From the NCBI RefSeq assembly GCF_011764565.1, contig NZ_AP022871.1, forward strand, positions 248,001 to 312,000: a stretch of DNA of 64,000 nt, in the 5' to 3' direction. The stretch's first letter is position 1. The number at the start of each line of letters is the position of its first letter. Source of the stretch: Phytohabitans suffuscus. Lineage in GTDB: Bacteria; Actinomycetota; Actinomycetes; Mycobacteriales; Micromonosporaceae. A program made the translations under genes and the position numbers. Of this stretch, positions 11,013 through 20,336 are shown piece by piece. The notes under the pieces were generated by a model that was not told the DNA's origin, ran no database searches, and saw only the letters and a program-made list of their open reading frames with translations.

Positions 11013-12377
11013 ATGACGACCGCCACGGCGATCACCCGGACCGCTGACCGGATGTTCCACGGACCGGTGCACCGTCCGGGCGACGACGGCTACGCCCTCG
11101 CCCGCCGCGCCTGGCGGCAGGTGCGGGACCTGCCCGCGCTGATCGTGGACGTGGCGGGACCCGCCGACGTCGCCGCGGCGTTCGCGCTCGCCCGCGACCA
11201 CGGCCTTCCGGTGGCCGTCCAGAGGACCGGTCACGGCGCGAGCGCCACCGTCGACGGCGCGATCCTGCTGCGTACCGTCCGGCTCGGCGGCGCCCGCGTC
11301 GATCCCACGGCGAGGCGGGCCCGGGTGGGCGGCGGGGCGCTGCTGCGCGACGTGCTGGCGGCGGCCGAGCCGCATGGCCTGATGCCGCTGTTCGGCTCGA
11401 CACCGTGGCTCGGCGCGGCCGGGTTCACCCTCGGCGGCGGGGTCGGCTGGCTGACCCGCGCGTTCGGCTACGCGGCCGACAGCCTGCTGGGCGCCGACGT
11501 CGTCACCGCCGCCGGTGACCTGGTGACCGTCGACGACGGCCGGGAGCCGGAGCTGATGTGGGGGCTGCGCGGCGCCGGCGGCAGCCTGGCCGTGGCCACC
11601 TCGGTCGAGCTGGCGCTCCACCCGGTCCCCGCGCTCTACGGCGGTGCCGTCGCGTTCGGCGCGGCCGACCCGCTGGAGCTGCTGCTGGCGTACGGGGAAT
11701 GGACGGCGGACCTGCCGGACCGGCTGAGCACCGCCCTCGTCCTGCGGCGGTACGCCGCGCCGTCGCCCGAGCCGCTGCTCGTCGCGCTGCGCGTGCTGTT
11801 CGCCGGCCCCGCCGCCGACGCCGAGCCCCTGCTCCAGCCTTTCCTGGCGCGGGCCGGCCGGCAGGTCCGCGGCACCCTGCGCCCGATGTCGCCCCGCTCG
11901 TACCTGCGCACACCCCCGCCGGCACCGCCGCAGCCGCACACGGGCGTCGTCGAGTGCTTCCCGGAGCTGCCGCTCGCGGTACTGGCCGGGATCGCGTCCT
12001 TCGTCACGGCCGGCGACTCGCCACCCTCGGCCGTCGAGGTCCGCCACTGGGGCGGCGCGCTCAGCCGGCCGCCGCGGCCCAGCCCGGCGGGGCCCCGGCA
12101 CGTCCGCTACGGGATCGTCGCCGAGGTCCCCGGCGCCCCGACGGGGGTGGACGTGCCGGCGCCACCGCTGTTCGCCCTGCTGCGGCGGCACGGCTCCGGC
12201 GCGGCGATGCGCAACCTGCTCGCCGACACCGGCGCGACCCACCGCGCGTACACCGAGCCGGAGCGTGCCCGCCTCGTCGCGCTCAAGAACGCCTGGGATC
12301 CCCACGACCTGCTGCGCACCGGCCACCGCATTCCCTTGCGGGGCTGGCCGGCGCGGACCGATCGGAGCACGCGGTGA
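11013..12377 (+). CDS. BBE-type FAD-linked oxidoreductase
   Basis: 454 aa, typical length. The PCMH FAD domain shows VDVAGPADVAAAFALARDH, the flavinylation region VAVQRTGHGAS (His is the usual 8-alpha FAD link), and GSTPWLGAAGFTLGGGVGWL. The C-terminal berberine-bridge segment is AYTEPERARLVALKNAWDPH. The family oxidises secondary metabolites or sugars using oxygen. The usual second covalent Cys is not obvious. It heads a GTGA-coupled trio with the S8 protease and GAF protein. In locus B it may oxidise the peptide product, which is inference from position. Confidence 0.88.
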   Translation: MTTATAITRTADRMFHGPVHRPGDDGYALARRAWRQVRDLPALIVDVAGPADVAAAFALARDHGLPVAVQRTGHGASATVDGAILLRTVRLGGARVDPTARRARVGGGALLRDVLAAAEPHGLMPLFGSTPWLGAAGFTLGGGVGWLTRAFGYAADSLLGADVVTAAGDLVTVDDGREPELMWGLRGAGGSLAVATSVELALHPVPALYGGAVAFGAADPLELLLAYGEWTADLPDRLSTALVLRRYAAPSPEPLLVALRVLFAGPAADAEPLLQPFLARAGRQVRGTLRPMSPRSYLRTPPPAPPQPHTGVVECFPELPLAVLAGIASFVTAGDSPPSAVEVRHWGGALSRPPRPSPAGPRHVRYGIVAEVPGAPTGVDVPAPPLFALLRRHGSGAAMRNLLADTGATHRAYTEPERARLVALKNAWDPHDLLRTGHRIPLRGWPARTDRSTR

Positions 12378-13207
12378 ACGTACCGGCCCGCCAGATGATC
12401 AGGTTCGCGCACGTGTCCAGCGGCGCCTCCTTCAGCGCCGCCCGCGTCGCCGCCCCGCAGCGGCCGTCCCGCGAGTGGGCCTGGGGCGGCTCGACCGGCG
12501 AAGGCGTACGGGTCTGCGTCATCGACAGCGGCGTGGACCCGGCCCACCCGCTGGTCGGCGGCCCGGTCGGGCTCTGGGCCGTCGAGCCGGGCGACGGGGA
12601 CGTCAGGTTCCAGGTGGAGCCGGACGACGCCGGCGACCTGGCCGGGCACGGTACGGCCTGCGCGGGGATCATCCGCACGCTCGCCCCGGCCTGCCAGATC
12701 ACCAGCGTCCGGGTGCTCGGCCGCTCGCTGCGGGGAAGCGGCGAGGCGCTGCTGGTCGCCCTGGAGTGGGCGATCGAGCAGGGCTTCGACCTCGTCAACC
12801 TCAGCCTCTCGACGCGCCAGGCGGCGTACAAGGAGTGGCTGCACGACCTCGCCGACGCCGCGTACCACCGCGGGGTGACGCTCGTCTCGTCGGCGCACAA
12901 CAGCCCGGTCACCAGCTATCCGTGGCGGTTCCCGTCCGTGATCTCGGTCGGCTCGCACGGCGCCTCCGATCCCTGGTACCTGGAGGCCAACCCGGCGCCG
13001 CCGGTCGACTTCTTCGCGCACGGCGTCGGTGTCCGGGTCGCCTGGTCCGGTGGCGGCACGCGGGTGGTCTCCGGCAACAGCTTCGCGACCCCGCACGTCA
13101 CCGGGCTGTGCGCGCTGGTCCGCCAGCGGCATCCGCAGGTGCGCACGAGCGAGCTGCGCCACCTGCTGCGGTCCATCGCCGACAACCTCGTCGAGGAGCA
13201 GACGTGA
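12374..13207 (+). CDS. S8 subtilisin-like serine protease without signal peptide
   Basis: 277 aa from GTG 12374, overlapping the previous stop. The catalytic triad is visible: Asp51 in VCVIDSGVDP, His92 in GHGTACAGI, Ser236 in SGNSFATPH. There is no signal peptide or long propeptide, so it should be a cytoplasmic protease, smaller than secreted subtilases. Small S8 proteases are found in RiPP loci, where they remove leaders; the candidate precursor at 18043-18228 is the obvious substrate, but this is inferred. The stop overlaps the GAF gene. Confidence 0.88.
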   Translation: MNVPARQMIRFAHVSSGASFSAARVAAPQRPSREWAWGGSTGEGVRVCVIDSGVDPAHPLVGGPVGLWAVEPGDGDVRFQVEPDDAGDLAGHGTACAGIIRTLAPACQITSVRVLGRSLRGSGEALLVALEWAIEQGFDLVNLSLSTRQAAYKEWLHDLADAAYHRGVTLVSSAHNSPVTSYPWRFPSVISVGSHGASDPWYLEANPAPPVDFFAHGVGVRVAWSGGGTRVVSGNSFATPHVTGLCALVRQRHPQVRTSELRHLLRSIADNLVEEQT

Positions 13208-13797
13208 ACGAGAGCACGCACGACGCCATCCTGCGCTCGACCGTACGGCTGGCGAGGCTGAGCTTCCGGGCGGCCGCCGCCTCGGTCTTCCTGCTCAACC
13301 GGGAGCGCGACGAGCTGGTCTTCGAAGCGGCGTCCGGCGCCGGCGAGGACCGGCTGGTCGGCGTCTCCATCCCGCCGGGCAAGGGCATCGCCGGTTGGGT
13401 GGCGACCACCGGTGAGACGATCATCGTCCGGGAGGCGGACACGGACAGCAGGTTCGACCGCCGCTTCGCGGAGGGCACCGGCTACGTGCCGACCACGATC
13501 CTGGCGGCGCCGCTGGAGGAGCGTGGCGTCGTCATCGGGGTCCTCGAAGTGCTCGACCCGAGCCTGGACGAGTTCGGTGACATCGCCGCGATGGACCTGC
13601 TCTCCGAGCTGTCGATCCAGTCGTGCGCGGCGCTCTCGCTGCTGCTGGACGACCGGGGACGGCAGCACCCGGCCCGCACCGCCGGCGCCGACCTGGACGC
13701 CCTCGCCGTGCTGCTGCGCGGGCTGGACGGGCAGCGGGCGGCCGCGGCCGGCGACATCGTGGCGGGGTTCCTGCGCCTGCTGGCCGCGCGCCCCTGA
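13204..13797 (+). CDS. GAF-domain protein
   Basis: 197 aa from GTG 13204. A single GAF domain spans about residues 10-155: AAASVFLLNRERDELVFEAA, SIPPGKGIAGWVATTGE, YVPTTILAAPLEERGVVIGV. No HTH, kinase or cyclase domain follows; the last 40 residues are helical and Ala/Leu-rich. GAF domains bind small ligands, haem or nucleotides. A sensory role feeding the cyclase-type regulator across the convergent junction (4 bp between stops) is possible but speculative. Confidence 0.8.
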   Translation: MNESTHDAILRSTVRLARLSFRAAAASVFLLNRERDELVFEAASGAGEDRLVGVSIPPGKGIAGWVATTGETIIVREADTDSRFDRRFAEGTGYVPTTILAAPLEERGVVIGVLEVLDPSLDEFGDIAAMDLLSELSIQSCAALSLLLDDRGRQHPARTAGADLDALAVLLRGLDGQRAAAAGDIVAGFLRLLAARP

Positions 13798-13801
13798 CCC
13801 G

Positions 13802-14896
13802 TCAGGCGCCCAGGATCGCCAGCAGCGGCGGGCCGGCGCCGTGCGGCGGCCGCGGCGAGCGGTGGTGCAGCGCCGCGACCATGCCGGCCGCCGCGGCGCT
13901 CACCGCGCCGTCGCCGGCCAGCCGCTCGTACCACCGCCAGTCGCCGTCCGCGTTCGCCTCCAGGAAGACCGGCTCGTCACCGACCATGAGCAGGTCGAAC
14001 GCCGCGTACACGAGCCCCATCCGCCGGGCGAGGTCGGCGACCGTCCGGCCGACCCGAGGGGGCACCGGGCAGGCGGTCACATGCACGCGGCCCCGGTCGA
14101 GCCACGGGCTGTCCGGGGCAGCCTTCACCACCCGGTACGCCGCCTGCGCGCCGCCGAGGTGGTAGACGCGCAGCTCGGCGTCGGAGTGGACGTACTCCTG
14201 CAGGACCAGGGGCACCGGCACCGAGCCGGCCCAGCGCAGCGCGTCCGCCCTGCGGACGACCTGCGCGAAGACGCCGTTCAGCCGGCCCGGCGCGGATTCC
14301 ACGAAGTGGCGGTCGACCGCCTTGACCACCACCGGGTCGCCGGGCAGTGACCGCACGTCCGCCCCGGGCCGGGTGGTCACGACCGTCCGCGGGACCCGCA
14401 CGTTCGCGGACCGGGCCGCGTCGAGCTGCTGGAGCAGGCCCGGTCCGTTTCCGATCACCGGCGCGCCGGTGAGCCGGTCCAGCCCGGCCAGGACCGCGCG
14501 CCACGAGTCGTCGCCGAACCGGTCGTGCGCGACGCTCGGATGCCGGCGGGCCCGCGCGGAGTAGTGCCGGATCCAGACGGCGGTCGGCCGGACCGTGCTC
14601 GACCCGGCGTGAAACCGCAGCCCCTTCGCCGTCGCCGACAGGCCCGGCCGGTCCGCCTCGGGCCCGATCCGCACGGACGGCACGGCGAGCCGCCGGAGGG
14701 CCCGCCGGACCGCGGCCACCTCGGTGTCGCCCGGCCGGGCCAGGAAGACCACACCGGGTACCTCGTCCGCGCCCTCGCCGGTCCCGGCACCGGCGTCCGG
14801 CGTCCGGGGCTGCGCCGGTGGCTCGCCGGGCCCGATCCGCAGCACCCGCCGTTCGTCGTCGAGCTGCCACAACAGGGGTACCGCCGGCTCGTTCAC
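13802..14896 (-). CDS. RimK/MvdD-like ATP-grasp ligase
   Basis: 364 aa from GTG 14896, overlapping the cyclase stop. ATP-grasp landmarks are DPVVVKAVDRHFVES, VPLVLQEYVHSDAELRVYHL and the metal-binding end VFLEANADGDWRWYE, similar to ATP-grasp RiPP maturases (VNPNGQW-type end). Those enzymes form lactone or amide links between Asp/Glu side chains and Ser/Thr/Lys in graspetides. It lies two genes downstream of a precursor-like peptide whose C-terminus is rich in Asp and Glu. A graspetide-like step is a reasonable inference; an amino-acid ligase is the alternative. Confidence 0.8.
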   Translation of the reverse strand: MNEPAVPLLWQLDDERRVLRIGPGEPPAQPRTPDAGAGTGEGADEVPGVVFLARPGDTEVAAVRRALRRLAVPSVRIGPEADRPGLSATAKGLRFHAGSSTVRPTAVWIRHYSARARRHPSVAHDRFGDDSWRAVLAGLDRLTGAPVIGNGPGLLQQLDAARSANVRVPRTVVTTRPGADVRSLPGDPVVVKAVDRHFVESAPGRLNGVFAQVVRRADALRWAGSVPVPLVLQEYVHSDAELRVYHLGGAQAAYRVVKAAPDSPWLDRGRVHVTACPVPPRVGRTVADLARRMGLVYAAFDLLMVGDEPVFLEANADGDWRWYERLAGDGAVSAAAAGMVAALHHRSPRPPHGAGPPLLAILGA

Positions 14897-17800
14897 CCGG
14901 GTCGTCCGCCGCCGCGCCGGGCGACGAGCCAGCCGGTGACCGTGGCCTCGCCCTGCCGTACGCCGCGCGCCCGGTAGTGCTCGCGGGCCCGCTCGGCCAG
15001 CTCGGCGGCGTACCCCGGGTGTCCACACAGGTCGGTCGCCTCCGCGAGGTCGAAGAGCACCTCCGCGTGCAGGACGGGGTCGTCGACGCGGCCGAGCCGC
15101 TCGACCGCGGCCGAGCCGAGGCGCATGACGGTGTCCGCGTCGCCGGCACCGCCGGCGACCCTGGCCCGCACCGCCAGGGCGATCACCTCGGCCCGCGGTT
15201 CGAGCCCGGCCGCACCGCCGCCGAGCACGCCGTCCAGGTGCGCCACCGGCAGGCCGGCCCGGACCCGCTCCCGCGCGGCGCTGACCAGCAGCGTCTGCGT
15301 GGCCATGGCGTGCCCGGCGGCGGCCAGCACGCGCGCCGCCCGCTCGAAGCACCGCGCCGCCTCGGCGTGGTCGCCGGCCAGCGACTCGACGGCACCGCGG
15401 GCCTGCGCGACGCTGGCCCGGGCGAGCGTCAGGCGCAGCTCCTCGGCGTCGGCGCCGGCGGTGGCCAGCAGCTGGCGGGCCTCGCCGATGTCGCCGCGCA
15501 GAGCGGTCAGCCGCGCCCGCGTGACCAGGACCGGCACCAGGAACGCCCGGTCGCCGCCGTAGCGGCTGGCGACCTGGACACACAGCTCGATCCCGGTGTC
15601 CACATGCTCCGGTGACCACTGCGCCAGCTCGCAGTGCGCGATCAGCAGGCGCTTCTCCTCGTACTCGTCGCCCATCGCCCGGGCCCGCGCGGTCGCCAGG
15701 CGCAGCTCCGACTCGGCCTGGCCGATCCGGCCGGACGACAGCGCCGACAGCGCCTGGACCTGGTGCAGCCGGGACCATCCGAAGTGGTCCTCGGGATCGT
15801 CGAGGAGCGCGCCCGCGATCCGCGCGCACCCGGCGGTGACCGCGTCGGGCGCTTCGACGCCGAACCGCAGGCCGAGCAGCAGCCGGCTGGCGTCCACGAG
15901 GCGGCGGGCGCGGTCGTTCCCGGCGAGCGCCTGCCCGGCGTCGTCGAGCGCGGCGAAGGCCCGGACCCGGTCGCCGAGCGAGAGCCACGCGTCGCTGAGC
16001 CGGACCGACATCGCGGCGTACGGTCCCTCGCCGGCGGTCAGGACGGCGCGGCCACGTTCGAGCAGCGCGATCCCGGCGGACAGGTCCTTGCGCGCGACCG
16101 CCCGCATGCCCGCGCCTTCGAGCGCCCGCGCGGCCCGCAGGGCCATCACGCCGTGCTCCGGCGCGCCCGGGTCCAGGGCGCGGCCGAGAAGGCAGGCCGC
16201 CTCGAGGTGGTACGCGACCTCGGTCCGGTCGCCGTGTCCGGCCGGCCCGTCGCCTCGGCGGGAGAGGACGTCGGCGACGCGCGTGTGCCAGTCCAGCCGC
16301 AGCGCCTTGGGCGTCATGGCGTACGCCACGTCGCGGGTCAGCGCCTGCGCGAACCGGTACGCGCTCCCGTCGGTGGTCTCCACCAGGCGGCGGCGCAGCA
16401 ACGACGACAGGGCGGCCCGCTCGGCCCGCGCCGAGTCGTCCGGCCCGGCCAGGACGGCCAGCAGCTCCCGGGAGAACTCCGGCCCGATCGTCGCGGCGCG
16501 GGCCAGCAGCGTGCGCTCGCCGTCGGGCAGCCGGTCGATCCGCGCGCTGAGCAGCGCGTTGACCGTCGGCGGGATGGTCGCCGGAGCGCCTTCCCGGAGC
16601 ATGTCGAGCATGTGCGCCGCGTACAGCGGGTTTCCGCCGCTGGCCTCGACGACCCAGGCCAGCTCGTCCGAGGCGTGGTGCGCCTCGACCTCGCCGGGCG
16701 TCGAGAGCGCCGTCAGGAACGCCTCCATGTCCGCCCGCGCGAGGCCGTTCAGCTCGACCGTCGTGGCCTCGACGCCGCCGAAGCGGGGCGAGGTCTCCAT
16801 CAGGTCCGGGCGGGCGACGCACACCAGCAGGACGGGAACCGTCCGCAACTCCTCCGCGGCGGCCTCGACCAGGGCCAGCAGTGTCGGCTCGGCCCAGTGC
16901 AGGTCGTCGAAGACCACCACCAGCGCGGGCGCCGTCTCGGCCAGGCAGGAGAACCAGTGGCGGACCGCCCAGGCGATCTCCTCGACGCCGAGCGTCGCGC
17001 CGCCGGCGGCCGCGCGGAGGCCGCGCAGCGCCGCCTCACGCACCCTGGCGACTCCGCCCACGCCGCCCGCCAGCGCGTCCCACCCACCGGGGTACCCGTC
17101 GATCATCTCCGCGACCGGGCGGTAGGTGACCTCTTTGCCGTACGAGTGGCAGCGCCCGGTCAGGACTTTCGCGCCGGCTTCCTGGCAGCTCGCGAGGAAC
17201 TCGCGCACGAGCCGCGTCTTGCCGATCCCCGGGCCGCCCAGGACGCGTACGACGTGGGAGCGCCGCCCGTCCCGGGTGTGCCGGTACGCGTCACCGAGCT
17301 GGCGCAGCTCGTCGGCCCGGCCGACCAGTCCGGTCCGGTGCCCGTCGTCGCGCTCGCGTCGCGGCTCGCCGACGAGCCACGCGCGGACCGGCTCCGACTT
17401 GCCCTTCAGGACCAGCGGCTCGATCTCCGCCATCTCGTACCGCGAACGGACCGAGAACGCGACCTCCCGGCCGACGAGGACCTCCCCGGCCTTGGCCGCG
17501 GACTGCAGGCGCGCGGCGGTGTTCACGGCGTCGCCGACGACGCGCAGGTCGCCGCCGGCGGACGTGGCGACGACCTCACCCGAGTACACGCCACAGTGGA
17601 CATCCAGCTCGGCGCCCCGCGACGGGCTCAGCGAGGAGGACAGCGCGCGTACCGCCCGCACCGTCTCCACCGCCGCGTGGACCGCGCGCAGCCCGTCGTC
17701 CTCGTGCGCCAGGGGGAACCCGAACACGGCCATCACGGCGTCGCCGATGAACTTCTCGACGACGCCGCCGTGCCCACCGATGATCCCGGTACAGGCGCGG

Positions 17801-18015
17801 TAGTAGCGCTCCATCAGCACGCGCAGCGGCTCGGGGTCCATCCGTTCGGCGATGGCCGTCGAGCCGATCAGGTCGATGAAGAGCACCACGACGTGCTTGC
17901 GGCTCCCCCAGGACGACGGGCCGGTCGTCAGCGGTGTGCCGCACTGGCGGCAGAACCGGTCGTCGCGGTACGCCGAGGCGTCACACGCCTGGCAGGAAAT
18001 CCGCTGGGCAGCCAA
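14893..18015 (-). CDS. Adenylate/guanylate cyclase-AAA-TPR regulatory protein
   Basis: 1040 aa from a TTG at 18015 behind GGGGAGG. An N-terminal zinc ribbon (Cys at 8, 11, 22, 25) precedes a class III cyclase homology domain (VVLFIDLIGSTAIAERMDPE, FIGDAVMAVFG, VVGDAVNTAARLQ, residues ~40-200). An AAA ATPase follows (GRADELRQLG, Walker A GGPGIGKTRL, VVVFDDLHWAE), then a long alpha-helical TPR-like C-terminus. Such proteins are common actinomycete regulators; cyclase activity is possible but unproven. It lies 27 bp after the precursor-like gene and overlaps the ATP-grasp gene, so it belongs to locus B. Confidence 0.88.
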   Translation of the reverse strand: MAAQRISCQACDASAYRDDRFCRQCGTPLTTGPSSWGSRKHVVVLFIDLIGSTAIAERMDPEPLRVLMERYYRACTGIIGGHGGVVEKFIGDAVMAVFGFPLAHEDDGLRAVHAAVETVRAVRALSSSLSPSRGAELDVHCGVYSGEVVATSAGGDLRVVGDAVNTAARLQSAAKAGEVLVGREVAFSVRSRYEMAEIEPLVLKGKSEPVRAWLVGEPRRERDDGHRTGLVGRADELRQLGDAYRHTRDGRRSHVVRVLGGPGIGKTRLVREFLASCQEAGAKVLTGRCHSYGKEVTYRPVAEMIDGYPGGWDALAGGVGGVARVREAALRGLRAAAGGATLGVEEIAWAVRHWFSCLAETAPALVVVFDDLHWAEPTLLALVEAAAEELRTVPVLLVCVARPDLMETSPRFGGVEATTVELNGLARADMEAFLTALSTPGEVEAHHASDELAWVVEASGGNPLYAAHMLDMLREGAPATIPPTVNALLSARIDRLPDGERTLLARAATIGPEFSRELLAVLAGPDDSARAERAALSSLLRRRLVETTDGSAYRFAQALTRDVAYAMTPKALRLDWHTRVADVLSRRGDGPAGHGDRTEVAYHLEAACLLGRALDPGAPEHGVMALRAARALEGAGMRAVARKDLSAGIALLERGRAVLTAGEGPYAAMSVRLSDAWLSLGDRVRAFAALDDAGQALAGNDRARRLVDASRLLLGLRFGVEAPDAVTAGCARIAGALLDDPEDHFGWSRLHQVQALSALSSGRIGQAESELRLATARARAMGDEYEEKRLLIAHCELAQWSPEHVDTGIELCVQVASRYGGDRAFLVPVLVTRARLTALRGDIGEARQLLATAGADAEELRLTLARASVAQARGAVESLAGDHAEAARCFERAARVLAAAGHAMATQTLLVSAARERVRAGLPVAHLDGVLGGGAAGLEPRAEVIALAVRARVAGGAGDADTVMRLGSAAVERLGRVDDPVLHAEVLFDLAEATDLCGHPGYAAELAERAREHYRARGVRQGEATVTGWLVARRGGGRPG

Positions 18016-18042
18016 CCCGGGCCTCCCCTTCGCCGCGGGCGC

Positions 18043-18228
18043 CTAGAAGACCTTCACCTCGTGCCCCTCGACGTCCTGGTCGTCGGCCGCGTCGAGGCGC
18101 CGTTTGAGGGAGTTGAGGACCGCCACCTCGTGCTCCGACAGGGACGCGAAGACGGCGCGTTGCCGGTCGGTCAGGAAGTCGATGGGGTGCCCCATCTCAC
18201 GAAGGGCGGAAAGAGCGTCGAACGACAT
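18043..18228 (-). CDS. Candidate RiPP precursor peptide (aroma-sacti-like leader)
   Basis: 61 aa from ATG 18228 with GGGAGG 6 bp upstream. It begins MSFDALSALREMGHPIDFLT, has a central helix (SLSEHEVAVLNSLKRRLDAA) and an acidic tail DDQDVEGHEVKVF. There are no Cys, so it is not a sactipeptide or lanthipeptide substrate. From memory the layout resembles small proteins named aroma-sacti cluster domain; I cannot check this. The acidic tail beside an ATP-grasp gene fits a graspetide-like substrate. It is first gene of the leftward locus B operon. Whether it is a precursor or a small accessory protein is open. Confidence 0.6.
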   Translation of the reverse strand: MSFDALSALREMGHPIDFLTDRQRAVFASLSEHEVAVLNSLKRRLDAADDQDVEGHEVKVF

Positions 18229-18399
18229 GCGAACCTCCCTGGCAGGCGTGGCATCCGTAGTCTCCGTGCCGGGCCGCCGCCGGGGTTCCCCCCGCGGCGG
18301 GGCCCGGCCTGAGAACCGCCCGCCGGGCCGATCCGGCGCAGCCGCCGCCGGGCGGAGCCTTCCGCCCGGCGGTGCTGGCGCGTGCACGCTGCGGACGGG

Positions 18400-18936
18400 T
18401 CAGCCGTTGTAGAAGTGCTGGTTCTTCGGGTACGACGAAAAGCACGTCCACTGCTGGATCCTGGCGCCGTCGCCGAAGGACGCGCCGGCGACGTCGAGGC
18501 ACTTGCCGCTGTGCCGTATCCGGAGCCGGTACGAGTTGGGCTGCCCGCTGTCGTTGTAGAAGACCTGGTTCGCCGCGCCCGTGCAGGTCCATTGCTGCAC
18601 GACCGCGCCATCGGCGGTGGACGCGCTCTGGACGTCCAGGCACTTGCCGCTCTTGGCGTTGACGAGACGGAAACGGTATCCGTCCACCGTCTCGGTCCGC
18701 CAGATCTGTTGCGTGCTGAGGTTGCACGTCCACTGCTGGATCCGGGCACCGTCGCTTGTGGACCCACCCACGACGTCCAGGCACTTGCCGCTGTGCAGCG
18801 CCTTGATGGTGATGTAGTTCTGCGCCGCGGCTGGCGACGCGGTCACGGTCACCGCCGCGATCGCGGCTATGAACGCGACGACGAGGCCGGCACCGACCCG
18901 CCGTATCCCCGTGCGCCGCCACTCGGGAGTAGTCAT
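18400..18936 (-). CDS. Secreted ricin-B-type beta-trefoil lectin
   Basis: 178 aa from ATG 18936 (GTG 18945 is possible). An N-terminal signal peptide (VGAGLVVAFIAAIAAVTVTA, cleavage after AAA) is followed by one beta-trefoil with three repeats: SGKCLDVVGGSTSDGARIQQ, SGKCLDVQSASTADGAVVQQ, SGKCLDVAGASFGDGARIQQ, each ending in QW. These carry galactose-type sugar-binding sites. The lectin stands alone rather than fused to a glycosidase, which is less usual. A separate transcription unit between locus B and the LuxR gene. Confidence 0.92.
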   Translation of the reverse strand: MTTPEWRRTGIRRVGAGLVVAFIAAIAAVTVTASPAAAQNYITIKALHSGKCLDVVGGSTSDGARIQQWTCNLSTQQIWRTETVDGYRFRLVNAKSGKCLDVQSASTADGAVVQQWTCTGAANQVFYNDSGQPNSYRLRIRHSGKCLDVAGASFGDGARIQQWTCFSSYPKNQHFYNG

Positions 18937-19071
18937 TGACTCCACGCTTTCCCTTCTGTCCGGAGGCTTGGCCCCGAACAGGAAAGGCGGGACGGCCAGG
19001 GCCGGTCAACACCGCTCCGGGGCCGTGCGGAAAACCGCACGATCCGGGCAGGACCCGCTCGGTCGGCGACG

Positions 19072-20100
19072 TCAGCCCGGGTCCGGTCCCGGCTGCTTCT
19101 CCGGGTCGGCGCGGACGCGGGCTTTCGGCGGCAACGGCACGGCGGCCAGGCGTCCCAGCGCCAGTCCGAGCTGGAACCTGTTCCCCACACCGAGCCTGTC
19201 CATGAGGCCGCGGACGACGTTGGAGACGGACCGCTCGCTGATGCTCAGCTTCCGGGCGGTGGCCGCGTCCGTCTGACCGGCCGCGAGGAGCGCGACGACA
19301 GCCTCTTCCCTCGGCGACAGGACGAAGTCGCGCCCGCCGTCCTCGGGCAGGCCGGCGCCCGCGTCCCAATGCGTCTCGAAGGTCCTGACCAGGGACTCGA
19401 CCACCGCGGGGTTGCTCACCTCCAGGTAGCCACGCTCGTGGTTTCCCGGGTCGACCGGAAACAGGGCGACCCGGCGGTCGATGACGATGAGCTTCATCGG
19501 CCGCCCGCCGGCGACGCGGTAGATCGACGGGCTCAGCCGGAGGCCGCCGTACGGCACCAGCAGGTCCGGGTCGTGGTCGCCGACGCCGAGCTCGCGGACC
19601 TGGACGCCTCTCGCGAAGAGGCGATGGCTGGACGCGGCGACCGCCTGGAGTGTCGCCGGCTCGAACGTCCGCTCCGTGTTGAACGTGAGCAGCTCGCGGC
19701 GGGCGACCTCCAGCAGGTCGTTGACGCGGTGCTGCGCCTTGGCGCGGGAGGTCAGGTGGAAGTGTTCCCGCCCCAGCCGCACCTCGCCGTCGCGGGCGGC
19801 GCCGGCCGGCGCGAGCCGGTCGCGGGAGGGCCGCCGGCTCCCGTAACCGAAGCGGTTGAGGTCCACGGTCTCGTCCACGCTCCAGTGCAGCCCCGGCCGT
19901 GGCCTCGACGGCCGGACCAACCCCGCGTCGTGCAGCAGGGACAGCGCCCGGTCGACGCGGACCCGCGCCATCCCCAGCTCCCGGGCGAGGTCGAGCGCGG
20001 TCGAGTGGGAACGCATGCCGACGGCGCGGTAGACGACCTCCGCGTCCGCCGGCATTCCCCAGCGGGTCAGCGTGGGCGCCACCTTTTCCAGGGCCGACAA
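19072..20100 (-). CDS. TrmB-like N-terminus, LuxR-type HTH transcriptional regulator
   Basis: 342 aa from TTG 20100, preceded by GAGGAGTGAC. Residues ~15-65 are a winged-helix TrmB-like domain (ADAEVVYRAVGMRSHSTALD, VDRALSLLHDAGLV). The C-terminus has a LuxR HTH (FVLSPREEAVVALLAAGQTD, SISERSVSNVVRGLMDRLGV). The middle part resembles the PLD-like effector region of this regulator type. It is divergent from the DHA2 exporter, so that exporter may be its target. No kinase partner is near. Confidence 0.85.
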   Translation of the reverse strand: MSALEKVAPTLTRWGMPADAEVVYRAVGMRSHSTALDLARELGMARVRVDRALSLLHDAGLVRPSRPRPGLHWSVDETVDLNRFGYGSRRPSRDRLAPAGAARDGEVRLGREHFHLTSRAKAQHRVNDLLEVARRELLTFNTERTFEPATLQAVAASSHRLFARGVQVRELGVGDHDPDLLVPYGGLRLSPSIYRVAGGRPMKLIVIDRRVALFPVDPGNHERGYLEVSNPAVVESLVRTFETHWDAGAGLPEDGGRDFVLSPREEAVVALLAAGQTDAATARKLSISERSVSNVVRGLMDRLGVGNRFQLGLALGRLAAVPLPPKARVRADPEKQPGPDPG

Positions 20101-20336
20101 GTCACTCCTCGCGTTTCCGTCCTGCCGAACACCACCACGACAGGGGCGGAACCGGCGGCACCGTTACCTTACCGTGACCACCGATGTGCAGGATCACGCA
20201 ACCGCGCGACGGCGTGCGGCGGCGGCTGAAACCGGGCGGCGCCGGGGTGTCGAGATCCGCTCGCGTGCTCCGACCTGTTGGCGAGAGGCGCGACGAAGGA
20301 CCCGTCCAGCGCCCCCTGGCCAAGGAAGGATCCCCG

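Noticed and set aside
13802..16822. A 1006-aa minus-strand open frame
   Set aside because: Only the last 364 codons (ATP-grasp) are real. The rest is an out-of-frame shadow of the cyclase-type gene, rich in Arg and Gly.
18043..18228. Sactipeptide or lanthipeptide precursor
   Set aside because: The peptide has no Cys, and no lanthionine synthetase lies near; thioether chemistry is not possible.
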